Of a DNA stretch of 64,000 nucleotides, positions 33,646 through 41,901 are shown one piece after another. The translations under genes and the position numbers were made by a program. The number at the start of each line of letters is the position of its first letter. The stretch's first letter is position 1. Below the pieces are notes generated by a model. That model was given only the letters and a program-made list of their open reading frames with translations, was not told where the DNA came from and ran no database searches. The DNA is from Bacteroidetes bacterium UBA6221 (lineage in GTDB: Bacteria; Bacteroidota; Bacteroidia; Chitinophagales; Chitinophagaceae), in NCBI GenBank assembly GCA_002421685.1, contig DISB01000018.1:1-64000 (forward strand), in the 5' to 3' direction.

Positions 33646-34479
33646 TCAATAATACTCAATCTCACGAATGAACATTTGTTTTGCCGGACTGTCGGCATAG
33701 TCACTTGGAAAATCTTCAATAACACGTATCCAATTGCCATTGCTGTCGTAGATATATTCGCTAGTAAAGCTTCGGCGAACCGGTTCATTATCAACTTGTT
33801 CTTCTGCTAATATTTCATTGTTGTGTTTGTCGTAAGTATACGTTGTTTTAACACTCCCAAAACCATAGATATTAGTTTCCGAAAGAATATTACCGTTATC
33901 GTAGTAGGTATATGTAGTAGTCGAGCCCGCACTAACAGGATGGTGATTTGTTTCGGATATCACTTGTCCTTTATCATTATAGCTATAGTCAGTACGATAG
34001 ACACCTTGTGAGTTTGAAACTTCTCTTGTTACCAATAGCCCCGAAGCATAAGTATATTTCTTACTCATGTAAACTAAACTTTCATCCGACCACATCCATA
34101 ATTCCTGAATTAGTCTTCCGATTGTATCATACATATAAATCGTCCTTTTTATCAATTTGGACTCGACAGCCTCATTGTATTCTTCGACAAGGGTACCCTT
34201 TACATCATATTTATACCTGGTTCCGCCATCGTTTATGCCCTCAGAAACATAGTAACTGTAAACTTTCTTTCCAATCTCATTAAAACTATCAACTGAATAA
34301 AAATTCTTTCCTCGTGCCCTTACCTCTGCCTCATCTAGAGTCCCCAACCCATAGGAGCGTACTATTTTTACTTTTCCTTTGAGGGGTGCCCGTTTGTGTT
34401 CTGTACGCATAACCGGGTCAGCTATGCACGCAAAAGAAACTATCAAAGTAAGGGTTGTTAAAACAGCTTTCATATCCAT
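33646..34479 (-). CDS. Exported YD-repeat protein
   Basis: About 277 aa from ATG 34479 (MDMKAVLTTLTLIVSFACIADP, signal peptide with a possible lipobox-like Cys). The open frame starts at 34515. The body is a chain of RHS/YD-like units: YKYDVKGTLVEE, YMYDTIGRLIQE, YTYASGLLV, YSYNDKGQVISE, YTYYDNGNILSE, YTYDKHNNEILAE, YIYDSNGNWIRV. Roughly seven units of about 20 residues, which should form a beta-sheet coil. No toxin domain at the C-terminus. Function unknown. Its codon use is AT-rich, like other genes of this accessory stretch. Confidence 0.75.
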   Translation of the reverse strand: MDMKAVLTTLTLIVSFACIADPVMRTEHKRAPLKGKVKIVRSYGLGTLDEAEVRARGKNFYSVDSFNEIGKKVYSYYVSEGINDGGTRYKYDVKGTLVEEYNEAVESKLIKRTIYMYDTIGRLIQELWMWSDESLVYMSKKYTYASGLLVTREVSNSQGVYRTDYSYNDKGQVISETNHHPVSAGSTTTYTYYDNGNILSETNIYGFGSVKTTYTYDKHNNEILAEEQVDNEPVRRSFTSEYIYDSNGNWIRVIEDFPSDYADSPAKQMFIREIEYY

Positions 34480-34591
34480 TATATTGAAAATTAAATAAAT
34501 AATTTCTTCCGTCATAGTTAATCCAACCTGTTTACAATTGTTATGTTATTTAAAGCAGATTGTAACTTATACGTACAGCACTCATTTCTTC

Positions 34592-34599
34592 TAACTTTG
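34592..34599 (+). promoter_or_regulatory. -7 element of the EamA gene
   Basis: TAACTTTG, exact match, 8 bases before the GTG at 34608. Confidence 0.6.
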
Positions 34600-34607
34600 C
34601 CTTTCTC

Positions 34608-35528
34608 GTGAACAATACAACAAAAGCGCATCTGGCCCTGCTGGGCACCAACCTGTTTTACGGGGCGGGCTACAGCGCCGCCAAATATGTTATGCCCCGT
34701 CTGATAGAGCCACTGGGATTTATACTTATCCGGGTGAGTGTAGCTGCAGCATTGTTCTGGCTCAGCTACCTGCTGGGTGATAAATACAGGACAAAAATAG
34801 CTCGGCGCGACTGGCTGATACTGGCGCTTGGCGGATTGTTTGGTGTGGCTATCAACCAGATGCTTTTCTTCCTGGGCCTGGAACAGACTACACCTATACA
34901 CGCCTCGCTGGTGATGATGACTACGCCACTGCTGATAACCGTGGTAGCGCTCATTGTATTGAGAGAAAAAATAACTGCCTGGAAAATATTCGGGCTGTTG
35001 CTGGGTATTGCAGGAGCGTTCCTGTTGATGAGCGCGGGCAAAAACTTATCGGGCGGCGGCACTAATACGGCATTGGGTGACCTGCTGGTCTTTCTCAACG
35101 CAACCAGTTACGCCATCTACCTTGTTATTATCAAACCGCTTATGACGCGCTACCGGCCATTGGTAGTCATTCGCTGGGTATTTCTTTTTGGTTTTATATA
35201 CGTGTTGCCTTTCGGCTGGGGACAGTTTACAGCAATAGAATGGTACCGGTTTACAACAACTGATTATCTCGCGGTAGCTTTCACCGTCATTTGCGTTACT
35301 TACCTGGCCTACCTGTGGAATATCTATGCCCTGGGCCAACTGAACGCATCCACCGCCGGGGCTTATATATACCTTCAGCCCTTCTTCGCAGGCATTATTT
35401 CGGTAATATTCATGGATGAGCAGGTGACAACCGTAAAAATAATTGCGGCCCTGCTCATATTTGCAGGCGTGTATTTGGTTAACTTCGGTTTTGGAAAGAT
35501 GAAAACAAAGGAGGTAAACAATGTCTAA
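34608..35528 (+). CDS. EamA/DMT-family transporter
   Basis: 306 aa with ten predicted membrane helices in two EamA halves (residues about 10-140 and 155-295): NLFYGAGYSAAKYVMPR, FFLGLEQTTPIHASLVMMTTPLL, GIAGAFLL, and the repeat GQLNASTAGAYIYLQPFFAGIIS. Proteins of this superfamily export metabolites or amino acids; substrate unknown. It begins with GTG, placed by the -7 element. The gene ends inside the start of the SUI1 gene (8-base overlap). Confidence 0.85.
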   Translation: MNNTTKAHLALLGTNLFYGAGYSAAKYVMPRLIEPLGFILIRVSVAAALFWLSYLLGDKYRTKIARRDWLILALGGLFGVAINQMLFFLGLEQTTPIHASLVMMTTPLLITVVALIVLREKITAWKIFGLLLGIAGAFLLMSAGKNLSGGGTNTALGDLLVFLNATSYAIYLVIIKPLMTRYRPLVVIRWVFLFGFIYVLPFGWGQFTAIEWYRFTTTDYLAVAFTVICVTYLAYLWNIYALGQLNASTAGAYIYLQPFFAGIISVIFMDEQVTTVKIIAALLIFAGVYLVNFGFGKMKTKEVNNV

Positions 35529-35859
35529 AAAACACAAAGGCCGTCCAGACGGGTTGGTGTATTCCACCAGTGAGGATTTTTTTAATGATTATGGCGAGGG
35601 AACGGATGCAGAGACCCTGCCGAAAAACCTGCAAAAATTGCGCGTGAAGCTCGATACCAAACAGCGGGCGGGGAAAGTGGTAACATTGGTGGATGGATTC
35701 CAGGGAACGGATGACGACCTGAAAGACCTGGGCAAGGACATCAAGACAAAATGTGGCACCGGCGGTAGTGTAAAGGATGGGCTGATAATCATACAGGGAG
35801 ACTATAAAGAAAAAATTATAGGTTGGCTGAAGGATTGGGGGTATACATTAACCAAATGA
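35521..35859 (+). CDS. SUI1/eIF1-like translation factor (YciH family)
   Basis: 112 aa. C-terminal SUI1 fold at about 33-112: KQRAGKVVTLVDGFQGTDDDLKDLGKDIKTKCGTGGSVKDGLIIIQGD, which keeps the family's GxxG..KDG pattern. YciH-type proteins take part in start-codon selection. Its ATG overlaps the EamA 3' end, with GGAGG 6-10 bases upstream, an unusually good Shine-Dalgarno for this group. Possible relevance: this window has many leaderless messages, for which initiation factors matter; this link is speculation. Confidence 0.88.
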   Translation: MSKKHKGRPDGLVYSTSEDFFNDYGEGTDAETLPKNLQKLRVKLDTKQRAGKVVTLVDGFQGTDDDLKDLGKDIKTKCGTGGSVKDGLIIIQGDYKEKIIGWLKDWGYTLTK

Positions 35860-35865
35860 TAAACT

Positions 35866-35873
35866 TATTTTTG
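35866..35873 (+). promoter_or_regulatory. -7 element of the transketolase gene
   Basis: TATTTTTG, exact match, 7 bases before the ATG at 35881. It follows the SUI1 stop by 6 bases. Confidence 0.6.
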
Positions 35874-35880
35874 CGCGGTC

Positions 35881-36840
35881 ATGTTACAGAATATACAGGA
35901 AACAGGTAAAAAAGACACTCGCTCAGGATTTGGAGACGGCATAGTAGAAGCCGCACGTAAAAATCCGGATATCGTTGCGCTCACTGCCGACCTTGGCGGT
36001 TCACTCAAGCTCAACCAGTTCATGAAGGAATTTCCTGAACGCTACTTCCAGGTAGGTATAGCGGAAGCTAACATGATGGGTGTAGCTGCAGGGTTGACCA
36101 TAGGCGGCAAAATACCATTCACTGCTACATTCGCCAACTTCTCCACATCCCGCGTGTACGACCAGGTGCGCCAGTCTATAGCCTATAGCGGTAAGAACGT
36201 AAAAATATGCGCTTCGCACGCCGGACTTACACTGGGCGAGGATGGTGCGACCCACCAGGTGCTGGAAGATATAGGTATGATGAAGATGCTGCCGGGCATG
36301 ACGGTAATAGTTCCCTGCGATTATAACCAGACACGGCTGGCCACTATGGCTATCGCCGAACATATAGGGCCGGTGTACCTGCGTTTTGGCCGCCCGGCAT
36401 GGCCCATATTCACGCCTGCCGATGATAAATTTGAGATAGGCATTGCACAGGTATTGGCAGAGGGCACCGATGTAACCATAATAGCCTGCGGCCACCTGGT
36501 ATGGACTGCTGTAGAAGCCGCTAAGGAACTGGCGGGAAAAGGTATTTCAGTTGAGCTCATCAATATGCACACCATCAAGCCGCTGGACGAGCAGGCGATA
36601 CTTGCCTCTGTGGCCAAAACAGGCTGCGTGGTTACGGCTGAAGAGCACCAGCGTAATGGTGGCCTGGGCGATAGTGTGGCCCAGGTATTGGCTATGAAGC
36701 ATCCCGCCCCGCAGGAATATGTTGCGGTAAACGACACCTTCGGCGAAAGCGGCAAACCTGTCGACCTGCTGAACAAATACGGCCTCGGCAAAGCCAACAT
36801 CATCGCGGCTGTCGAAAAGGTAATGGCAAGGAAGGGCTAA
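35881..36840 (+). CDS. Transketolase C-terminal subunit
   Basis: 319 aa covering only the pyrimidine-binding and C-terminal domains: DTRSGFGDGIVEAARKNPDIVALTADLGGS, the catalytic Glu region FQVGIAEANMMGVAAGLT, FATFANF-like segment, HAGLTLGEDGATHQ, and the transketolase C domain ending NKYGLG. It needs a separate N-terminal TPP-binding subunit (common split arrangement in bacteria). That subunit is not adjacent: upstream is SUI1 and downstream a gene on the other strand. Role in the pentose phosphate pathway or a related route. Confidence 0.9.
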   Translation: MLQNIQETGKKDTRSGFGDGIVEAARKNPDIVALTADLGGSLKLNQFMKEFPERYFQVGIAEANMMGVAAGLTIGGKIPFTATFANFSTSRVYDQVRQSIAYSGKNVKICASHAGLTLGEDGATHQVLEDIGMMKMLPGMTVIVPCDYNQTRLATMAIAEHIGPVYLRFGRPAWPIFTPADDKFEIGIAQVLAEGTDVTIIACGHLVWTAVEAAKELAGKGISVELINMHTIKPLDEQAILASVAKTGCVVTAEEHQRNGGLGDSVAQVLAMKHPAPQEYVAVNDTFGESGKPVDLLNKYGLGKANIIAAVEKVMARKG

Positions 36841-36841
36841 A

Positions 36842-38287
36842 CTACTTCAGCAATTCCTCCTTATGCCTCCTCAGCATAGCCAGCAGCTTATCCACATGTT
36901 CAATATGTGTGCGGAAGGACAGGCATGCAAAACGCAGGACAAACTTACCGTCCAGCATGGTAGATGAGATAAATATTTCACCATCCTTGTGCATGGCGTC
37001 CATCAGCTTTTTGTTGAATTCATTAGCATCGCCCGTTTGCGGCACAAAGCGATAGGCCACTACGGTCATTTCGGGTTCGCATATTATTTCATACCCAAGC
37101 TCCTGCACTTTGTTGGTGAAGTATTTTGTCAGCAGCATTTTTTCCTGCAGGCAATCTCTGAAGGCCTGTTCGCCGTACAATTTAAGCGGCAACCACATGC
37201 GCAGCCCCCTGAAATGTTTGCTCAGTTCCGGAGAAACATCAGCCGGAGAAATACTGTCGGTCATGGCAACAGTATCCTGCATATAGTTTGCTTCATATGC
37301 GAAGGCGTTTTGCAGGTGTTTCAATTGCTTCACCAGTACGATGCCCGTGCCGTATGGTAGGAACAGCCCTTTGTGCGGGTCCAGCACAACAGAGTCGGCT
37401 TCGCTGATACTTTTCATCTTTTCTTTGTACTCATCCAGCAGCAGGAAGTACCCGCCGTATGCGGCATCTACATGCAGCCACAGGCCGTGTTGCTTTGCTA
37501 TTGCGCTTATTTCCTGCAAAGGGTCTATAGCGCCCACATCCGTACTGCCGGCGTTGGCCACTATCATGAAGGGTAATAAACCCTGGTTCTTGTCTTCTTC
37601 AACTTGTTGCTGTAATGCCGCAGGTACTATGCGCCATTGTGCGTCGGTTTCAATATACCGCACTACACACTCGCGCAATCCTGCAATTATCAGTGCTTTG
37701 TCTATACAATGGTGCACTTGTTTTGTAGTGTACACAACCGCCCTGTCAAAATCCTTTGCTTTTAGCTGTTTTGCATCTCTCGCTGTTGTCACCGCCACCA
37801 GGTTGGCTATACTGCCGCCCGATGTGATATTACCGCCAAATCCCTTTTCATATCCCACCAGTTTCGCAGTCCATTCTATCAGCGCATTCTCTATCCTCAC
37901 CGCCCCCGGAGATGCAAAAAACACACCCGCATATTTATTGGTAACGTCCGCCAGGTAATCGCCCAGCGCTGCGGCGTATAATCCACCGCCGGGTATATAT
38001 CCCAGGTGCCCACCATGCGCAGGATTAATGCCCGGGTTTTCCATGTGCTTTTCCAACAGATGGATTACCCTGTCTATATCATGAGGGTGAGAGAAATCGG
38101 TATCGCTTAGTGTAGCATCGTCATACCCGGCCTGTATATATGTCTTCGTGTCGCGCAGCTTTTCAAGAAAGGCTTCTGCATATTCCTGCACTATGTCGTT
38201 TGCTTCTTTGCGGCGGTCATGGTCCGGTTCTAAGGCCCGGGCGGCCCATTGCGATTGTTTTATTTGTTCTGTGAGTTCACTAATCAT
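36842..38287 (-). CDS. PLP-dependent group II amino acid decarboxylase
   Basis: 481 aa. NPAHGGHLGYIPGGGLY, FGGNITSGGSIANLVAVTTARD, VHHCIDKALIIAGL, ANAGSTDVGAIDPL, WLHVDAAYGGYFLL, and the PLP lysine in VLDPHKGLFLPYG. Resembles aromatic amino acid, glutamate or aspartate decarboxylases of Bacteroidota; the substrate cannot be told from sequence alone. It ends 1 base from the end of the transketolase gene (convergent, no terminator). Confidence 0.88.
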   Translation of the reverse strand: MISELTEQIKQSQWAARALEPDHDRRKEANDIVQEYAEAFLEKLRDTKTYIQAGYDDATLSDTDFSHPHDIDRVIHLLEKHMENPGINPAHGGHLGYIPGGGLYAAALGDYLADVTNKYAGVFFASPGAVRIENALIEWTAKLVGYEKGFGGNITSGGSIANLVAVTTARDAKQLKAKDFDRAVVYTTKQVHHCIDKALIIAGLRECVVRYIETDAQWRIVPAALQQQVEEDKNQGLLPFMIVANAGSTDVGAIDPLQEISAIAKQHGLWLHVDAAYGGYFLLLDEYKEKMKSISEADSVVLDPHKGLFLPYGTGIVLVKQLKHLQNAFAYEANYMQDTVAMTDSISPADVSPELSKHFRGLRMWLPLKLYGEQAFRDCLQEKMLLTKYFTNKVQELGYEIICEPEMTVVAYRFVPQTGDANEFNKKLMDAMHKDGEIFISSTMLDGKFVLRFACLSFRTHIEHVDKLLAMLRRHKEELLK

Positions 38288-38328
38288 GAGGGCAAATGTA
38301 ATGAACGCGCGCTTAAGACTATACCAAC

Positions 38329-38360
38329 AAAAAAAGCGGCTTCTACATCGAAGCCGCTTT
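38329..38360 (-). terminator. Terminator of the rpsF-rpsR-rplI operon
   Basis: On the minus strand AAAGCGGCTTC, loop GATGTA, GAAGCCGCTTT with a T-run after it. Eleven-base stem. Confidence 0.85.
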
Positions 38361-38383
38361 CCCGTTATTTTTACTTTAAAGAT

Positions 38384-38830
38384 TTATTCACCTACTACCT
38401 CAAAATCTATTTCCAGTACATTATCCTTACCGAAATCTATCTGGGCTTTGTGTGTGCCTACTTCCTTCACATCACCTACCAGTGATATGCGGCGGCGGTC
38501 TATTTCATAACCTTTTTGCTCACGAATAGCGCGTGCCAGTTGTATAGAAGTAACGGAGCCGAATATTTTTCCGCTCGTACCGGTTTTAGCGCCTACTTTC
38601 ACAGGACTCGCCTTCAGTACATCAGTTACTTTAGCTATTTCTGCCATCAATGCGTCTTCGCGTTTCTTCAGCTGTTTGCGGCGTTCTTCCAGCATCTTCA
38701 TGTTCGACTGACTTGCTTCTACAGCGAATTTCTGAGGTATTAGGTAGTTGCGGGCGTATCCCGGCTTTACTGCTACCAGCTCGTGGGCTGAGCCCAGGTT
38801 GTCTACATCTTTAATTAATATGACTTGCAT
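38384..38830 (-). CDS. rplI: 50S ribosomal protein L9
   Basis: 148 aa. N-terminal MQVILIKDVDNLGSAHELVAVKPGYARNYLIP typical of L9, central helix RRKQLKKREDALMAEIAKV, C-terminal GSVTSIQLARAI domain. Last gene of the S6-S18-L9 operon, 6 bases after rpsR. Confidence 0.97.
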   Translation of the reverse strand: MQVILIKDVDNLGSAHELVAVKPGYARNYLIPQKFAVEASQSNMKMLEERRKQLKKREDALMAEIAKVTDVLKASPVKVGAKTGTSGKIFGSVTSIQLARAIREQKGYEIDRRRISLVGDVKEVGTHKAQIDFGKDNVLEIDFEVVGE

Positions 38831-38836
38831 TGGTTA

Positions 38837-39103
38837 TTACTTTAAAAGGTCTGTTACATAGGGCATCAGCGACATCTGGCGTGCCTTTTTTATTGCTTGT
38901 GCTACTTTGCGCTGGTATTTCAGCGAGTTGCCCGTAATACGGCGGGGCAGCATTTTGCCCTGTTCATTTACAAATTTCTTCAAAAACTCGGCGTCTTTGT
39001 AATCAATGTACTTGATGCCCATTTTCTTGAAGCGGCAGTATTTCTTCTGGCGCTGCTCTACACGTGTAGAGGTCAGAAATTTTATATCGTTTTGTTTAGC
39101 CAT
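38837..39103 (-). CDS. rpsR: 30S ribosomal protein S18
   Basis: 88 aa. [62 protein letters not shown] is a textbook S18, shown here as KYCRFK, IDYKD, LPRRITG and [12 protein letters not shown]. It binds S6 on the 30S platform. 22 bases after rpsF. Confidence 0.98.
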   Translation of the reverse strand: MAKQNDIKFLTSTRVEQRQKKYCRFKKMGIKYIDYKDAEFLKKFVNEQGKMLPRRITGNSLKYQRKVAQAIKKARQMSLMPYVTDLLK

Positions 39104-39125
39104 TGTTCAGTTCTTTTTAATGTGA

Positions 39126-39488
39126 TTAAGCGGTAACGGCTTCTTCTGAGTTAACTTTATTACGCTTTCTTGCATTGTACTGCACGGCGTATTTGTCCAG
39201 CTTGGTTATCATGTGGCGCATTACAGACTCATCGCGGTTCATTTGTATTTCCAATGTACCATTGCTCTGAGGGTCTGCCTGGTATTCCAGCACCCAATAC
39301 AGGCCTGTTGTCTTTTTGTCGATGGGGTAAGCCAGCGAGCGGAGGCCCCATGCGTTTTCGTGAACGATCTTGCCGCCGTTCTCTTTAATAAAGTCTGCGT
39401 ACTTTTTCTGAGCCGCTTTGTACTCATCTTCTGCCAATACAGGCGTGAAAATGACCATCAGCTCGTAATCCTGAAGGTTTGTTGCCAT
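39126..39488 (-). CDS. rpsF: 30S ribosomal protein S6
   Basis: 120 aa. YELMVIFTPVLAEDE, GGKIVHENAWGLRSLAYPIDKKTTGLYWVLEYQ-type sequence with GLRSLAYPI and YWVLEY, ending in a short charged tail. First gene of the S6-S18-L9 operon. About 95 bases of structured leader separate it from its promoter, and the leader may be an S6:S18 binding site. Confidence 0.97.
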   Translation of the reverse strand: MATNLQDYELMVIFTPVLAEDEYKAAQKKYADFIKENGGKIVHENAWGLRSLAYPIDKKTTGLYWVLEYQADPQSNGTLEIQMNRDESVMRHMITKLDKYAVQYNARKRNKVNSEEAVTA

Positions 39489-39523
39489 AAAAATTGTTTA
39501 GTTATTAAAAAATTTTCCCCTCG

Positions 39524-39575
39524 TATCCGGCAGCAACGCTGGTTATCGGCCCGGAGATGGACAGATAGCCGGATA
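39524..39575 (-). promoter_or_regulatory. Structured rpsF leader, candidate S6:S18 autoregulatory RNA
   Basis: In the untranslated leader TATCCGGC (39575-39568) pairs perfectly with GCCGGATA (39531-39524). Inside are a small CAGC-GTT-GCTG hairpin and a GGGCCGATAACC stretch. S6:S18 leader motifs described in other bacteria have a stem, a conserved CCG and a small hairpin, which this could match. Confidence 0.5.
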
Positions 39576-39587
39576 ATTTTGGGAACG

Positions 39588-39595
39588 CAAAGGTA
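39588..39595 (-). promoter_or_regulatory. -7 element of the rpsF operon
   Basis: TACCTTTG on the minus strand, exact match, about 100 bases before the rpsF ATG. One of the few genes here with a long leader. Confidence 0.65.
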
Positions 39596-39642
39596 AGGGG
39601 ATTTCCTGATTTTATGAAATCATGGCATGGAAAAATATAATA

Positions 39643-39867
39643 TTATTGATTTTCAGCCTTTTGCACGAATATTTTCCTCCAAACAGCCCGCAAAACTAAG
39701 TACACGGGAAAAAGCAGCAAAATCAGCTCTATACCGGCCAGTAATATTTCACTGGCCTCTTTTATATTCAATTTGTCATCGGCATAGCTGCCCACCATGC
39801 GCACTACTACACCGATAGTTATAGGCAGGGCCATAAAACGGGTATGATTGATGAACAGTTTTTTCAT
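39643..39867 (-). CDS. Small membrane protein, unknown
   Basis: 74 aa from ATG 39867 (MKKLFINHTRFMALPITIGVVVRMVGSYADD); the frame is open from 39909. Two hydrophobic segments at about 11-25 and 39-59 (ILLAGIELILLLFPVYLVLRAV), joined by an acidic-basic loop, with a basic end. No family recognised. It lies between a T9SS gene terminator and the rpsF promoter. Confidence 0.6.
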   Translation of the reverse strand: MKKLFINHTRFMALPITIGVVVRMVGSYADDKLNIKEASEILLAGIELILLLFPVYLVLRAVWRKIFVQKAENQ

Positions 39868-39907
39868 GAGTAGAACTAAGATAATAATAAAGCAGCTATA
39901 CCGGTGC

Positions 39908-39938
39908 AAAAAAACGGCCCCGCAATACTGCGGGGCCG
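39908..39938 (-). terminator. Terminator of the T9SS protein gene
   Basis: CGGCCCCGCA (39915-39924) and TGCGGGGCCG (39929-39938), perfect 10-base arms with a 4-base loop; the minus-strand tail is TTTTTTTG. Confidence 0.92.
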
Positions 39939-39962
39939 CTACACTATAACAGAAAATATTTC

Positions 39963-41306
39963 TTATTGCACAGTCACTAATTGAGTTGCCGGTGCATGGC
40001 CTTCGCTATCCACACTCAGTATATAATTACCCGCCGGCAGACCGCTTACGTTCAGGGTTGCTTTTTGCACACCGGTTGCCTGCATACTCCTCACAGTCTG
40101 TCCGCTCATGCCGGTCAGCCTGATGTTGGCATCCTTCCGCTCGCTCAGTACTATGTTTATGTTGGTACTGGTCGGGTTAGGATATATTACAATGTGTTCT
40201 TTGTTATCTGCATCCTGCACACCTACGTTAAAGTAGTATTCCCAGTACATATTGCGAATGAAGAACGGTGTAGGTAATTTAAACCCGCCAAAGTACACAT
40301 ACACTTCTATTTTCGTAGGATTGTCATTATTGTCGTAGCTTACCTCGCCTTCTCCCAATACTTCCCACATACCCGTAGTGTCGTTCCATTGCGAGAAGAA
40401 TACATTGGTAGGCAAGCCTTTACTGTTATTCGTCCTTGTTTCCAACTGGTCGTACACCCACTCAGCAGAATCTACATCCCAGTACTTAGGGAGATAATAA
40501 TTGTATACACCGTTATTGTCATAACCTGTGCTGTCCGCAAAACTATTTACCCATCCTGTAGTATCATAGTCCTGCTCCAGCGATGTCACAATTTTGTTAT
40601 TGTTGTATGTGTTGATCACCTGGCCTGACGTATCCCAGCTACTGCCGTTCCAACCATAGTTCATAGCATGTACCATATTACCATTACCGTCGTAGGTATA
40701 TACCGACATCAGCGACGGGTCAGATACACCCATTGCATGGCTCACTGTGCTATCCCACAGCAGTTTGCTTTGGCTGTCAAACACGCGAAAAGTAATACCG
40801 GTGGTATCCCATTTGTTGCTCATGCCGTCCCAGTATAGCGTAGTTTCCTGCGTGATGTTTCCATTCGCGTCACGTACAGCCAGGTGTTTGCTGTTGTTCT
40901 TCATTCCACCACCATTGTCAAATTGTTCCAGGAATTCCGTTCTCCGGTTGCTGCCGTCGTAGTTGCTGATGTACCTCCTGTATGGCTCTAGTCCGCCGCC
41001 GTTATCTGTCAGCATTACGGCAGTATCGTACAGTATAGTACTGCTCAACCCGTAGTCGTCCGGGTTCATGTCGTCGGCGGTCAGCACAGAGCCCCTGCCG
41101 TTCGAATATTTATAAAATGCGGAGTCTGTCAATTCCAACGACGAGCCGTCGAAGGTGTAATCAGAAGTAGCGGCCAGCCTCCAGTAAGCGGCTGTGGTTT
41201 TAGCCCCCGCCCTGGAGGACTGGACGATAGCTTTCGCTGCGGAGCTGGGTGTGTTCTTTGAGAAGAAGGTGGCCTGTGCCTGCGCGTTTGTTGTGGCAAA
41301 GCCCAC
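39963..41306 (-). CDS. T9SS cargo protein; signal peptide split by a frameshift
   Basis: 447 aa from GTG 41306. The frame begins VGFATTNAQAQATFF, which looks like the second half of a signal peptide. The first half, MKQLLPLLL from ATG 41332, lies in another frame, 26 bases upstream (not a multiple of 3), and the -7 element at 41351-41358 points to that ATG. One missing base in the CTACTACT run would join the two halves. The body repeats SNYDGSNRRTE, YTYDGNGNMVHAMNYGWNGSSWDTSG and YDNNGVYNYYL units like YD repeats, and the C-terminus VIYPNPTSTNINIVLSE...GLPAGNYILSV is a T9SS type A sorting domain. As read, it cannot be exported. Confidence 0.75.
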   Translation of the reverse strand: MGFATTNAQAQATFFSKNTPSSAAKAIVQSSRAGAKTTAAYWRLAATSDYTFDGSSLELTDSAFYKYSNGRGSVLTADDMNPDDYGLSSTILYDTAVMLTDNGGGLEPYRRYISNYDGSNRRTEFLEQFDNGGGMKNNSKHLAVRDANGNITQETTLYWDGMSNKWDTTGITFRVFDSQSKLLWDSTVSHAMGVSDPSLMSVYTYDGNGNMVHAMNYGWNGSSWDTSGQVINTYNNNKIVTSLEQDYDTTGWVNSFADSTGYDNNGVYNYYLPKYWDVDSAEWVYDQLETRTNNSKGLPTNVFFSQWNDTTGMWEVLGEGEVSYDNNDNPTKIEVYVYFGGFKLPTPFFIRNMYWEYYFNVGVQDADNKEHIVIYPNPTSTNINIVLSERKDANIRLTGMSGQTVRSMQATGVQKATLNVSGLPAGNYILSVDSEGHAPATQLVTVQ

Positions 41307-41350
41307 AGTAGTAGTGGTAGTAATTGTTTCATAAAAGGTTAAGTTTCCGG

Positions 41351-41358
41351 CAAAGCTA
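41351..41358 (-). promoter_or_regulatory. -7 element of the T9SS protein gene
   Basis: TAGCTTTG on the minus strand, exact match, 18 bases before ATG 41332 (the signal-peptide start). Confidence 0.6.
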
Positions 41359-41573
41359 TTGTGCGGTCATCATTCCACAATCAGGGCCTTAGCCATAGAT
41401 TTGTTAAAAAAACAGGCGTGGAATTGTCATGGTAAACTGACACAAATAGTCTTTAACCGGTAGCAATAATAGCCCTTGTAGTTCCCTCCTTTGGTATAGG
41501 TCATAGAGTGGGGGCAAAAAAATAGATCCAGAAATTCATTTTCTGCTTGGGATTCAATTTAATATTATCGTCG

Positions 41574-41589
41574 TTTTTACGTAAATTTG
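41574..41589 (+). promoter_or_regulatory. Motif TTTTTACGTAAATTTG, copy 2
   Basis: Same 16 bases as the minus-strand copy at 31377-31392, again with the -7 element TAAATTTG at its end and the palindromic core TTTACGTAAA. Confidence 0.5.
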
Positions 41590-41870
41590 TACTTATTAAT
41601 ATCGTCTCCACCATGAGAAACATCAATTGTGATCTTATCGTCTACCCGCACTGATTTTAATCATTGTTTATACTGTCCGGATGTGTATATTTTTATATAT
41701 GTTGTATTGCCATCAAAAGATGATTTTCGCAACAAATAACAACAAATACTTCATAACCTTATGATAATCAATGTGCTAAAAAACCATCAACTTGCTGCAA
41801 AGCAGTTTTTTGTTGTCATTTGCCGCACGTAGGTTTGCGTAAAACCAGGTTAAGCCGGTGTTCGTGGTTT

Positions 41871-41901
41871 TTTGCAAATCCCGCCTATCCTTCTACATTT
41901 G
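41871..41901 (+). promoter_or_regulatory. Full-consensus promoter of gcvP
   Basis: TTTG (41871-41874), 19-base spacer, TACATTTG (41894-41901), 28 bases before ATG 41930. It lies inside the open frame upstream, so the longer start at 41858 is excluded. Confidence 0.85.
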
